Source: Halichondria panicea
Taxonomy: Eukaryota; Porifera; Demospongiae; Suberitida; Halichondriidae
Assembly: GCF_963675165.1 (NCBI RefSeq)
Contig: NC_087377.1
Location: 1,761,501-1,825,500, forward strand
Length of the DNA: 64,000 nucleotides
Direction: 5' to 3'
The translations under genes and the position numbers were made by a program. The notes beneath the pieces are model-generated. The model saw nothing but the letters and a program-made list of their open reading frames with translations. It was not told the DNA's origin and did not search any database. Positions within the stretch are counted from its first letter, which is position 1. Each line of letters starts with the position of its first letter. Below are positions 31,437-43,500 of this stretch, piece by piece.

Positions 31437-32660
31437 CAGTTCATTTAGTCTAGAGAGTAGATTACCACAAATGTGTGAGTAGTTGTACTTAAATGTAAAT
31501 ATCTTTTGATTGGAGCATTTCTAAGAAATGGTGTTGATACCCGTGTGTAGATGAATGACTGAACTACAACAAATCCAAAAATGTTTCCATGGAAACATAA
31601 GGTGGTGGGTTTGTGGTGATTAATAGAACAACAGCGAATTGTTATAGTGGGTAATCGGTTAGAGTAATAAAACAGTAATCTTGTACAGCTAAGGTTCATC
31701 ACATAATTGTTCAATGGTTTAGGTATCCTGACAATCCCTTTATGGGTGTTACAAATGTTCACAGTGTTTATAATTCATGATTTACTGGTTTTCAAGTACA
31801 CTTTTGGTTAGAGTAATAACTTTTGAAAAATTAATAGCTTAGCTTTCAAATTTCTGTAGTAAGTTTACAGATAAATGGGCTACATTTTGATACCAAGAAC
31901 ATCCTATATGCTTATTCCATTGCTGAGATAACACTGAAAAGCTACATAATTTACTATTTTCTACTGTTTTGATGACATCGCAGCTGCAAACCACAAACCA
32001 ATGATGCTTTAATCAACCACAAACGTAATTAAAAGTGGGCGTACAGTTATTGTACGCCCACTTACATTACATGTTAATTTGAGTGTCATCGATTTGTGGT
32101 TAGCAGCTTGTGATGTCATCAAAACAGTTGAATAGTAGAATATGTAGTTTTTCAGTGATATTCAACAATGGAATAAGCATAGAGGATGTTCTTGGTATCA
32201 AAATGTAGCCCATTTATTTGTAAACTTACCAGAGAACTTTTAAAGCTAAGCTATAAAATTTTCAGAAGATATTACTCTAACCAAAAGTGTACCTAAAAAC
32301 CGGTAAATGATGAATTATAGACACTGTGAGCATATGTAAGACCCATAAAGGGATGGTCAGGATACCTAAACCATTAATCTATTGTGTGATAAAAGTCTAA
32401 GACCTTAGCTGTTTAAGGTTAGTGTTTTATTACTCTAACCGGTTACCCACTATAACAATTTGCTGTTGTTCTATTAATCACCACAAACCCACCACCTTAT
32501 GTTTCAATGGAAACATTTTTGGATATGTTGTAGTTCAGTCATTCATCTACACACAGGTATCAACACCATTTCTTAGAAATGCTCCAATCAAAAGATATTT
32601 ACATTTAAGTACAATTACTCACACATTTGTGGTAATCTACTCTCTAGACTAAATTAACTG
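31437..32660. mobile_element. 1.2-kb foldback (giant palindrome) element
   Basis: The left arm from 31437 and right arm to 32660 are reverse complements over about 600 bp each, with a tight centre at GTGGGCGTACAGTTATTGTACGCCCAC (about 32036-32063). Ends are CAGTT.ATTTAGTCTAGAG, and TA dinucleotides flank it (31435-31436, 32661-32662). CAGT ends at TA fit Tc1/mariner-type foldbacks. There is no internal gene. Confidence 0.85.
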
Positions 32661-32825
32661 TACATACTATAAGGGCTTTTCAACACTGCTATCACAGGTT
32701 TGGTTTGGCCCTAACGATATACTACATGGTACTTTTCTTTTGCAAGTGAAAGTCTGCAATCCACTGTGTGTATGCATGTGATGACTGAGAGGTGTAATGA
32801 CTAGGACAGAATAGGACAGAATAGG

Positions 32826-32880
32826 TGTGGCTTAGTAGATTAGATGATAGATTAGGCATGGGTTCGATTCCCTTGGGGGA
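32826..32880 (+). other. tRNA-like pol III promoter (SINE candidate)
   Basis: An A-box-like TGGCTTAGTAG (32828-32838) and an exact B-box GGTTCGATTCC (32861-32871). The spacing (33 nt start to start) is shorter than in a real tRNA (about 44), and no cloverleaf forms, so it is a SINE head or decayed tRNA relic. T-rich sequence follows. Confidence 0.4.
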
Positions 32881-35738
32881 CTTTTCTTATATTTTTTACA
32901 ATAATTTCTCTAATACTACATACTTCCTCTCAAGTCATAAAATCAAGTTGGGGCATCGCCCGCTTTCACGGAAACCAGGCAACAACATTAATTTTTTTGT
33001 AGAAGTGGCCAAAATAGTTCAACTAACACTAAAAGTATTTTGATCATATCTAACAATCTAATAGTGGTTTTGCTGTGGCATGCACTCTGTTGAAAGTCAC
33101 TGTATACATTTCCCACTCTGCACAAAACCCACAAGTGTGTGACTGAGGCAAAACAGTTGGTAAACCACAAACATAAGACACTACCTACTTCTCACAACTC
33201 CAAGGCATGGGGTCAGGACTGGGTAACAACTGTAGCTAGAGAATAGAGGACTGCAAGCCTCTCTGTACCAGCTATCCTCTCTGCACCAGATATCCTCTCT
33301 GTACCAGCAAGCCTCTCTGCACCAGATACCCTTGATATTGTAAGCAATTCCTATACTAGGTTTGTGAGCTAGTCACACAGACTGAATGTCTGGAGCTAAG
33401 AGTCTCCTCAGCATCGGGGCAAGGTACTTTAGATAGTTTTATATAGTTTTTTACATGTATACTGGAAAATACCGTCTAGACCTACTTTGAGTGTAACCAG
33501 TAATATAATACATTCCCCATACATGCACTCAGCAATACTATGCTCACCTGATGGGATGTTGTGGGGGGGGGGCTGCATGGGGTAACTGGATTAGGACTCT
33601 CATGCAGGGGGGTGGGGTCTTGTACACCCTTGCAGCTGGAAGGCCTGGGAGAGAAAAAAGGATGAAATGTGAAGACATCTGCAGAACAACAATTAACGTT
33701 GTTAGCATGCATGATTGCTGAATACACTGTATATAGTTTATACAATTAATTTTAATTATACTGAATATAAATGTTTCCTCACTAGTGTAGCGCCTCCATG
33801 ATTATGCAGCCAGTCAGTGACATCAATTTTGCTCGCTGGTTTGTGTTGTCACTAAGAGTTGAGACATCTGCAAAACAGCAAAAAACAGGCAATAATATTA
33901 TTGTTAGCTAGTTGCAGAATACAGACTGCAGAATTATTAATGCACAGAATAATACTATTGTACATGTGACAATGACCTAACAGCAAAACTCATGCTTGCG
34001 CTTACTAGTTATACATATACACAACTATAGGATTTTATTATACACAGCAATCCACTTACCAGTTGCTTGGATGGTTGGAAAGACACCATTTTCCTCTGGT
34101 GAGTTTCTTCATCCTCCACGAGGAGGTTGTGCAATCAGATCTACGCATGTGCAGAAATAGTGAGCCCCACCCCCCTTCTTGTTTTTGCACACATGGACTG
34201 TTTCCCATGTTTAATATAGCTATGGCAGCTAGCTGTGGGCCTCAAGGATCCCACTTCTGTACAAGCCAACTCCTGGAAGGAGGAGTAGGTATAATGTTTG
34301 CATTCCCAAGTTTATGTTCATTTTTTATTCTGGTTCTCAATAACATTGCTGCTGAATTATTAGCAAGAGAGGGTGCATGTGATACACAACTGTTACAAGA
34401 CTAATAGTTGATGGTTTCAAATGTTCAAGACTATGGACTTCAGAGAACTGATCTCTCGTTCCCTCGTGACATCCCAGCAGCTGGCTATCTTGTTAACTGC
34501 GATTTCTCTTTAGTTCACCTGAGAGAGAGAGAGAGAGAGATAGAGGTTACCATGCAAACAATGTAGGAGGAGGGTGTAATGTGTATAGAAATAAGTAAAT
34601 CAATAAAATAATCAATTTTCAGTTAATAAAGGTATTGACTAAATATTGACCAGGTGCATGTTTCCTTTACCTTGTGAGGGACGGTATCCCAACTCTTTGA
34701 AATCGGATGTTCGTAGTACAACCTCAAATTTTGCTATAAAATTCTGAAAAGTACATAGCTACACCCATTATAATTATAGCCCACGCTATAGACAATTATT
34801 TTGGGCTTCAAATAAATCACGGATCTAAAAACACCATTTGGACGTTCCAAACACATTTATAAGGCAGACAAGAGCAATATACTGTGTTTGGTCCTGCTTG
34901 GTCTAAATACAGTTACCATAAGACCTCAATTTAAAGTGATACTGTTAAAATAATAATTAAGACCTCTGCCAGAGGTTGCTTTTTAATACAAGGCTTCATC
35001 TTCAGTGTGGCCTGGGATCGAGGCTAAAAGATCCCCTTCCTCCTACATTTTTAACTTGTGCAGTTCACCCATGTAGCCTCTACACAGGCTCTCCTTTTTC
35101 TGTTCTTTATCACAATCCTTCAATAAGATAAAATACTGTATTATTCGTTCAATGAGATAAAATACGGTATTAATTGGAGGAATAAAGAAAGAAATAGACG
35201 TAGAGTTAGGAAAAAGGAGAGCCTGTATCGGGAAGTCGCGTGAGGGTAGAAGCACGGTAGAAGGGTGGTAGAAGGGTGAAAATGAGCGTGGGCATACTGA
35301 GCTAGAGATGTTGGACTGCCCACGCAGAGGTCTACGACTAATAAAACTTTGCCTGGCTGCAGCAAGCTGGACATGGACTTGGAACTGGAAGTTTGCAAGC
35401 ACTATAGAGCTAGCTATACCTTAGGCTTAGCTAGATGATCTACCAGTCTAGATTGTGTGTTTAGATTCTATCACTATTACCTTTTCTTGTGTCTTTCTAC
35501 ATGCTATAGTAGAATAGCTTAGTCATCATTATCATATAGCAGGTAGCTACTGCCACCAGAGCTGGCCACGCTGGTTCTCTGATCTGACTTGCAGCACAGC
35601 TTGGTGGTTGTCTCAGTGCAGTACAGTACAGTAGTACAGTCTTACTCTGAATGCGTGGGAGAATACCTTACGTCACGATTGTGGGCTACATATCGCCCAC
35701 GTTCATAAAAATCCTTGTGGATCACGCGATTTCCCAAA

Positions 35739-35841
35739 CCAGGCCTTACTTTTTCTTAACTGTACGCCCATTTCTTTCTTTGCTGCCTCACTATGTCTTT
35801 CTTATGTTTATGGATGAACAGTAAGAAAAAGTAAGGCCTGG
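35739..35841. repeat. MITE with 20-bp perfect arms
   Basis: CCAGGCCTTACTTTTTCTTA at 35739-35758 pairs perfectly with 35822-35841. The total span is 103 bp. Confidence 0.75.
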
Positions 35842-37052
35842 GAACGAGTGGGTTATAAACCGGGGCTCTGGAGCTGTAGTGGGTGGCCGGGAAACTGGTC
35901 ACCCACTTCCTACTGTCTTTCATTTATGTCAGTCAGCAGCCCTGCATGATACCTTTCATTAGGTAGCAGCCGTACTGTCTTTCATTTAAATTGAAAGTCA
36001 GCATGCAGCCCCGGCTACTACAGTGGTTCCTTAGTTGCTACTGCATGGCCAGTAGTTTTTTTTTATTGAACCTGACTAACCTGCTACGGCCCCCTGCAGT
36101 TACTTGATTATAGTACTTTAAGTACTATAATTATTAAAATCTAGTGCACTGTAGGTAGGTGGGTCCTACTTCTTTCTGTCTTTCATTAGGCAGCAGTCTT
36201 GTCTTTCATTAGTAAACAGTTTTTTTCAACAATTCATTGCTTTGCAATTGCTAATAACTTATAAGAGAAACAATCGTGCACATGTACACATGTACGTATT
36301 GTGATTCTTGCTATAATCATAAATATTAGCATAGCTATAGGTAGCATAGGCCTACAAGAGTCAACGTCACACAACATATATAAAATTGTGCAAATACAAG
36401 TACATGCCGTCGCAAAACAAGTTCATTCAAGGCCCATTCCATATAATCGTTCATTGTTTGTCAACTGCACTGAAAAAGTTATATGCCTTGATTATAGAGA
36501 CATGATTATTATTAGCCCACTCAAAAGGCGTCTATATGCGAGTTTATAGAGTTCCATTAGATCTAGAGAAGTGGATAGAAAATTCTTGTACTCCTGTGTG
36601 TGTGAGTGGGTGGGTGTGTGTGTGTGGGTGTGTGTGTGTGTGGGTGTACAATATGTACTGTATCAGGGCTGCATATAAAATATGTGTTCACTGTATCAGG
36701 CTGCATCCAGGATTTTGGATCAGGGGGGACGAATTGGGGAAATGAAAAATGTAGGTGGGGCGAAGTTATCAGAATTATAATTATGCCTATTAATGAATCT
36801 GACAGATCCTAGGGGGGGGGTCGAAATTGTACCCAGGGGGGCCAGCCCCCCCCCCCCCTCAATGCAGCCCTGTACAGTATGTTCGCGTTACTAGCGTTAA
36901 TTGTATTTGATGCTTATGTAAGACAGAAGTTCTAGTAAAAAAGTGTACATGTACTTTCAGGCCGTGTGTTATTACTTAAATCGTATTAGAAACTGCCACG
37001 GTAAAAGCTCTTTGATAAAAGGATACAAAATATTGTGCTTTGAGATGGTTAC

Positions 37053-37633
37053 CTTGATTATACTCTGTGTATTATTACACGAGTGGATGTCTTGCAATGG
37101 TGTTAGGTCACCCTCAATCATGCCCAATAAATCAGACGTCTGAGTGAGAAAATAATGAATGGTTACAGGTTGTAGTGATCAAAGAAATGCATAATAGTGG
37201 AAGAAAGGGAGTGGGGAAAAAAGAATCTTTGAACGGCTCCAAGAATGTGAATTAACGCTTAGAGAGAGGCTTTTCAGATGATGTGGGTAGTGGCTAGATC
37301 GATCTAGAGGTAATGGTATGATAAGAAATCACATTAGATTTCAGCTACTGAATGCACTAAATGCACGATACCTTTGCATCAGCCTCATTTGAATGCAGTG
37401 CCACTAGGAGAATATTTTGTGAAGTCTCTGTAATTCCCAATGTCTTGAAAGATTCGCTATCTGTACACAAAGATGTCATAATCATGATGTCATACACCAT
37501 CACTGCTTACGTTCGTTGAAGGAGAGAGAGAGAAAATTATTTCAGAGTAGACACTTCTAGTTTTCATTTACTGGTTCTCTGGCCACTATACAGCTTTGTA
37601 CACTGCACACAGAACGTGGAACGTACTAGCAAC
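37053..37633 (-). pseudogene. TPRKB: TPRKB-like (Cgi121, KEOPS subunit) pseudogene
   Basis: Three exon-like segments. 37633-37511 reads VASTFHVLCAVYKAV, then two stops within seven codons, then MKTRSVYSEIIFSLSPSTN. 37460-37372 reads SFKTLGITETSQNILLVAL. 37139-37053 reads TSDLLGMIEGDLTPLQDIHS. In TPRKB the KAV and MKTR strings are also seven residues apart, so the stops at those positions look like nonsense changes. The join between the first two segments is out of frame. Cgi121/TPRKB binds the PRPK kinase in the tRNA t6A-making KEOPS complex. The last part of the protein was not found. Confidence 0.6.
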
Positions 37634-38291
37634 CTGTGGGAAGTGTGTATGGGTGTGGAGTGTGTGGGTGAGTGTGTGGGTGGGGTGTGTGTGTGGGTGG
37701 AGTGGATGGGTGAGGGGTGTGTGTAATAAGTGTTCAAGTGCATGTACAGGGATGTGCCCACACTGGTCGGTGGTGGTGGTTGGTACTAACCACCTCTGGA
37801 CGTAAATAACCATCTAGAGTCGCACGTTAGGATATCAAAAGCAAATTTGTCAGGAAATTGAATATTAAAAATAGCCAGAACTTGGGGAACATTTTAGGCA
37901 GATACATGTACCTGCATCTTCCAATGCTGCAGCTAATAATTATAGCCTATGATAGCTTAGGCCATGCAAAGTCAATTTGTAGTTTCTCAGGCCCTCGTGC
38001 TTGGAAATTGGCAGCTTTACAAAAAAGTTAAATATCACGTGACCACAAATTAAAGGCACTAAAAGAAAAGAAAAGGATAAGTTTGTATGGTTTTTTGGTC
38101 ATGAATATAATTATGACTAAAATTAATAAGTAAAAATTATGCACTTCCGCTTATTGAGGAAGTTAGGGGTGTGTTTTCAATTAAAATTCTATGAATATCA
38201 TTATCATTAATATTTATCAAATGCCTCAATCCGCTTGCTATTTTAGGAATAATAGCCTGAGAAACTACAAATTGACTTTGCTTGGCCTTAC

Positions 38292-38718
38292 TTGTTGTAG
38301 TCTACCCAGGGCCAATCCAGAGTGTACATTGGTAAGACTGTCACTCATGTACAGCATGAGACGCTTCATATTCCTGCAACCAACCTAGGAGAGAGGGCCG
38401 GGGGAAATTGCTGACATATAAATTAAAGCAATCGCTAATCTAAACACACCATTTGATAGGTCTTTCAAAGAGTAGTCGCTGGTCAATATTCTGTTCAGCG
38501 CTGGATACCTGACCACCGATAACTGTACAAGGAAAATAAATAAGACATTATTTATAGAGATGATTGATACTAGGTGCAGAATATAAAGGCTGGTAGATCC
38601 ACACACCTTTCTGTACAGGATGCTGTACTTGTGGTAGCTCTTTATGACAGGAGAGACTTGTGTTGTTGAGGTAGACGGTTAGTAATAGCAGCGCCGTGCT
38701 TGCGAGATTCGAGTAGCG
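38292..38718 (-). CDS. Unrecognised three-exon gene fragment
   Basis: Segments 38718-38607, 38522-38450 and 38373-38292 join in matching phases (1, then 2, ending at 0) with good donors (GTGTGT, GTGTGT, GTAAGG). The peptide has a hydrophobic start (STALLLLTVYLNN), then IGGQVSSAEQNIDQRLLFE and MKRLMLYMSDSLTNVHSGL. I do not recognise the family. The final phase 0 would permit a join to the TPRKB-like segment at 37633. The start is unknown. Confidence 0.4.
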
Positions 38719-38899
38719 CTAGTGCAAGTACGTACTTCCTTGACCCCATTGTACCACATGGCCAGTGGGTAAGGATCGTCAAACAAACACCTCAATTATA
38801 AATAATTATTCTATAAGAATAAGATGCTGATCCCTTACAAGGAACAAAGGAACAATGCTTGAACATGTCACAGTACTCATACTTTATAATAATGGCTAT

Positions 38900-39465
38900 A
38901 ATTATAGACGACATCGTTAGCACAGAGTCAGTCAGTTCTTTACTTAATTCTTGCATGTATGCTTCTTTATGCTTCTTTACTTTATTCGTCCCCTTCAAGC
39001 TATGCAATAAAAAAGTATATATCAGTAAAAGATCATAATAATACATTAGTACAAACGTACCTTGTCAGGTTCTCATGATCAATTAGTGGCACTATGAGCA
39101 ACTGCAGTTGCTGTCCTCACATACTTGTCTTCAATTTCCTCGGCTACATCGTTACGCTCAACAGTAGGACTCCTTAGACATTCACATATGTAAGGCCATG
39201 TCATCGGATGCTCTGGATTAGTGACTTCAAGACGCTTGCCCACCATCTCTGTTAGGCGTCGTTGTTACTAGCGTGTTGGTCTTCAATGTCTTTCAAGTCA
39301 GTAATATTCACTCCGAGAGCCAATCCTAAATCAAACCAATCTTTGCTTGCATTTTTGAAACTATCGCGAATTATTTGGATCAGCTCCAGTCAGAAACAGT
39401 TTTGGAATTTCTACTGTTTGGTCAGTTTTGCTAGGATGCTCCTCTGCTGACAATCCTCCTGTACA
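38900..39465 (-). pseudogene. Second-type death domain, frameshifted
   Basis: Minus-strand frames show WFDLGLALGVNITDLKDIED and, one base out of frame, RLTEMVGKRLEVTNPEHPMT, then WPYICECLRSPTVERNDVAE. Together they follow a death-domain pattern (LGLALG.....LKDIE, W..L...L+SPTV.R.DVAE.I). A further frame change separates the upstream part. A small following exon near 38975 (LKGTNKVKKHKEAYMQELSK) has a relative at 54370-54445. This family differs from the tandem death domains of genes 1-3. Confidence 0.6.
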
Positions 39466-39989
39466 CACATGTGAACATAATAATTATTATTATTCGTTAT
39501 TTTTAGGAAACTGTATACAATGACATAAGATTATACTACAATTAGATCACAAACATGTATAATTATGTACAAGCCTTTTTTCGGGTTCACTTAAATAGAA
39601 AAGGTAAAGTTGCTCGCTTGTAACAAAATTAATGATGATGACATCAACAGGTTATAAAAGCAGTCTTTACTACGCAAAGCCAGGTCAAATCCCCCCGTAT
39701 ATATGGGGCCAACATTTCAGGCCAAATTAGATCAAATTTCCCCGTATGTCCGGGGGGGGGGGGGTAGTGGGGCAACACCAGAGGAGGTCCGACATGCGTG
39801 CACGAATCACTATATAGTTCAGTGCATTGTGGTCACGTGATATGTCCAGGCCAAATGCACTAGCACTTGTAGTGATTTGTGCACGCATGTCAGACCTCCC
39901 CGACCTCTGGGGCAACACATTGATGATAGGTGCACTACAACAAAGGGAGCTAGAGAGCTAGTCTATAGAGAGAGTATCTAGGTCCACTC

Positions 39990-40075
39990 AATAAGACCTG
40001 ACACTACTCACCCTTGCATTGTCCAGCTCCCTCTGCAGACTAGCCACCATATCCACCAGCAGCAGCACTTAGTCA
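39990..40075 (-). CDS. Candidate first exon MVASLQRELDNAR, copy 3
   Basis: Same 13-codon exon and GTGAGT donor as copy 1, just downstream of gene 2. The whole block from the donor to the gene 2 terminus is copied from, or to, unit 1. Confidence 0.35.
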
Positions 40076-40517
40076 GGATGCCTTGAGACAGTCACTCTCT
40101 GGCTAGCTCTCTCTCTTCACTGCTTGTAGCCTCGTGTGCATGGAGCCATCTCTGTTAGCAACTGGGATCTATATACTGAGCTATATACTGTTTTAATGCT
40201 GCCTAGCTGTGAAGCTCTTAGTCTAGTCTATAGCAGAGTCTAGTCTACGGTACGGTAGCTATATAAATTATATAGCTCAGTAGGCCATGTGTGCAAATTT
40301 ATAAATTCATTACTGCAGTGATCTTTACCGGATTACTGGCTAATATTTGTTCCCAAGTTGAAGGATCCATACCAAGAACATTGTCAGTAAAAAAAACTCA
40401 TGCCACTTCATTCATTACCACAATAAGCGTCAAACAAAACAAAATAATGTGCAAATGTGCTTATGGTTCTATAGTGTTGGTAGTGTCTGATGGTGTTGAC
40501 TGATCCATGACCTCCAG

Positions 40518-43500
40518 TCCTGCATGAGGAGGGAGGGAGACACAAGAGTCAGCAACTAGCAAACCTACACTTGCAGTATATATCCAATACCATTTTGACA
40601 GTGTGTATTGCAAACACTTGGAATGCTGTTCTTACTATAATTATACAATTCACTATTGCATGGCACTACTGTACTGACAAGCAAGCTCACAAAGGTAATG
40701 GTCGAAGTGATCATAAACTAGGTATAATTATTTGTAACTCACATGTATCCTTGACACAGGCCTTGTGAATGCTGCGAACTGCCTCTCCGTCCTCAATCTT
40801 TGCAGCAATTTCCACTAATCGACCGTAAGTAGCTGTTGAATTCAATGGATTGAATTGGAGAATATTTTTACTCTTCCACTTCTTTAGAGCAGCGAGGAAT
40901 TTCCCTGGAATACCAACAATTGTCAGATCAATAGCACCAATGTCAGCATCACTGAGGCCCAGCCTGTGCTTGTATCTGTCATAGCCAGCAATCTCGGTAG
41001 ACAACTGGAGAAGAGCTTCATCCGAGCACTCTTGACTCAACTGAGCTGCAGTCGCTGTCACTATCGTCTCATGTGGCTGAACTGTACAGATCACATTATT
41101 TCCAATGACATACAACGCTATACTCTGAAATGTACACCAAATATTTTATCACTGTCACATGAGACCCCATACACAATACAACTGTCAAGGCTATAATTGA
41201 AGATTGCTTCAATTTAGATTGCTATACTTGTACAATAATTATGTCGTGAATAATTATAGTGATCACATTAAGTTGTTCCCTTAATTAGCTTATGCTAAAA
41301 TCAATATTAAAGTTCCAACAAACATGTGAAAAAATGGATTAGGCAGGGGAAATAAGCAAGTATAATTATAGGAGAGAGCCGTACCAATGACATGTACATG
41401 TACAATTATAGTACTTAGAATGCTGTATACTATTATTGCATGGCACAACTGCATGACGAGCAAGCTCACAAAGTTAATAAGGTAACTCACGTGTATCCTT
41501 GACACAGGCCTTGTGAATGCTGCGAACTGCCTCTCCGTCCTCAATCTCTGAGGCAATTTCCACTAATCGACCGTAAGTAGCTGACGATTTCGATGGATTA
41601 TCGAAATTGATGCTTTTACTCTTCCACTTCTTTAGAGCAGCGTGAAATCTCCCTGGTATATTATTATCAATGGTTTGATCGATATTCTCAATCTCAGCAT
41701 CACTGAGGCCCAGCCTGAGCTTGTATTTGTCATAGCCAGCTATCTCGGTAGACAACTGGAGAAGAGCTTCATTCGAGCACTCTTGACTCAACTGAGCTGC
41801 AGTCGCTGTCGTCTCACGTTGTTGAACTGTACAGATAAAACATACACAGTTAAGTGACATCATTTCCTCTATAAAATGTACAGTACTGTTCGGATTTACA
41901 AGATAATACTACAGTCAAACCAATGCACAGTATCTGCTACCTGACTGAGTGGTTGTGTGTGGAGTGGCTAGTGGAGTCACTGCATTACCTGTGAGGAGGA
42001 TATGACAATATAACAGTCATGCACTAGAGTACCACTTCATTACACAATGTTACGGTCAAGCTTCTCTTAGACCTAGGAGCTAAAGAATCCAAAGTGCCAT
42101 AAATAAAAAGCTTCACACTATTATACATTAAATTTTTTATGGTAAAATTTTAATTTTTGGAGGCAGAGAACAAGCTGAAAATGACTTTCCAAATAAAAAG
42201 CTTCACACATAATTATGGTAAATGGAATTGGGCAGTTGTAAGAGTTCTGTTGTCATTGTGGGACATAGGAAGTAAACACTGTGTACATTGGTTATGTAAA
42301 GTAAAGTTTTAATACATGTAAGTATAGAGCTTAGTATGATAAAATTAATGGGAGATCTATAATATAGATCATGCATACCTTGTACAGTGACATCATTCTT
42401 TGGACGCTTTGGCAGAGTTTCAACTTTTTTGTCTGATGGCAATGACCTTTTGCGCTGTCCTGAGGCTAGAGGATCTGTACGTAGTGTGTAGGAACAGATA
42501 CAGCTAGACACACTAATATTAATGGGGAATGCCGGGCCTGTAGGAATCAAGATCATGTATTTTCCAGACTGAAGGCTTTCGAATATAGCAATCCGATTAT
42601 GATACATGGAATTACGATCTGATAGAACTTTGTTTATTGGAAGTAAGATAGATGGTGGGTAATATTCGTGGGGTAAAAATCCATGGCATTCATTGACAAA
42701 TCGAAAACGGTAATTTTTTCTGTTAATTTGTTATTGCCTGTACTGCATTGCATGCGTTCTGGTAAACTGTTTTCATAGGGAGCTAGCCCACGGAAATAAC
42801 GAATATTTTACCCCTCGAAAATTACCCGCTATACGGTAGTTAGGCACACACTTTAAATACACAAGTGGCCCCCTAGCAAATAAAAAGCTACACACATAAT
42901 TATGGTAAATGGAATTGGGCAGTTGTAAGAGTTCTGTTGTGATTGTGGGGCAGAGGAAGTAAACACTGTGTACATTGGTTATGTAGAAAATCACAGAACT
43001 TAGTATGTGATAAATGGGATCAAGGACAACGGGGATACTTGAGGTTAGATAACTGACTTGTATCCTCTTTGTAGAGAGCTGTGTAGAGAGTGAGGAGCAC
43101 TTTCCCAGCAGCTGCATTCTTCACCTCACACTGGTAGTGACCGAAGTCCTCCTCTCTCACGCATGGGAAGCTCACAGTGTTGGGCTGATCATCAGTTGTC
43201 TTGATCTGACGTCTGGAGCCCTCTTTGCTCCAGTGGAAGGAGAAACCATATTCAGCAAACTTTAGCACCTCTAGTTCCGTCGTGCTTCCTAGACACACGT
43301 GCTGTACATGTATAAAAAAAGTAAACAGTATAACTAAAAAAACGAAGGTTGCATTACAATATAAGGCACACACACACACACACACAAACATACTTTTCCC
43401 AGCCATACTTGTTGTTCTGATTTGAGACTAACTGCTTTCTTGGAGGCCTCACAGATAAACCTGATTCGTGATTTGCTAGAGAGAGCACACAGATGGTTGA

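Larger units (their letters stand above)
30345..34985. repeat. Left flank of duplication unit 2
   Basis: Counterpart of 221-4330, with a 1.7-kb insertion (31389-33100) that includes a foldback element. No gene is supported; small frames match those in unit 1 only as repeats. Confidence 0.7.
34985..39650. other. 4.7-kb segment present only in unit 2
   Basis: Unit 1 passes from sequence matching 34985 to sequence matching about 39650 near position 4330. The extra segment holds two small inverted-repeat elements (35085-35225, 35739-35841), one AGGGCTGCA MITE (36697-36871), TPRKB-like pseudoexons, an unrecognised three-exon fragment and a broken death domain. Either unit 1 lost it or unit 2 gained it. 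The stretch 35850-36690 has nothing else I can support. Confidence 0.6.

Noticed and set aside
31445-32652. Two similar proteins on opposite strands (NRLPTITI.CCSINHHKPTT)
   Set aside because: They are mirror images in the two arms of the foldback element, with no recognisable domain.
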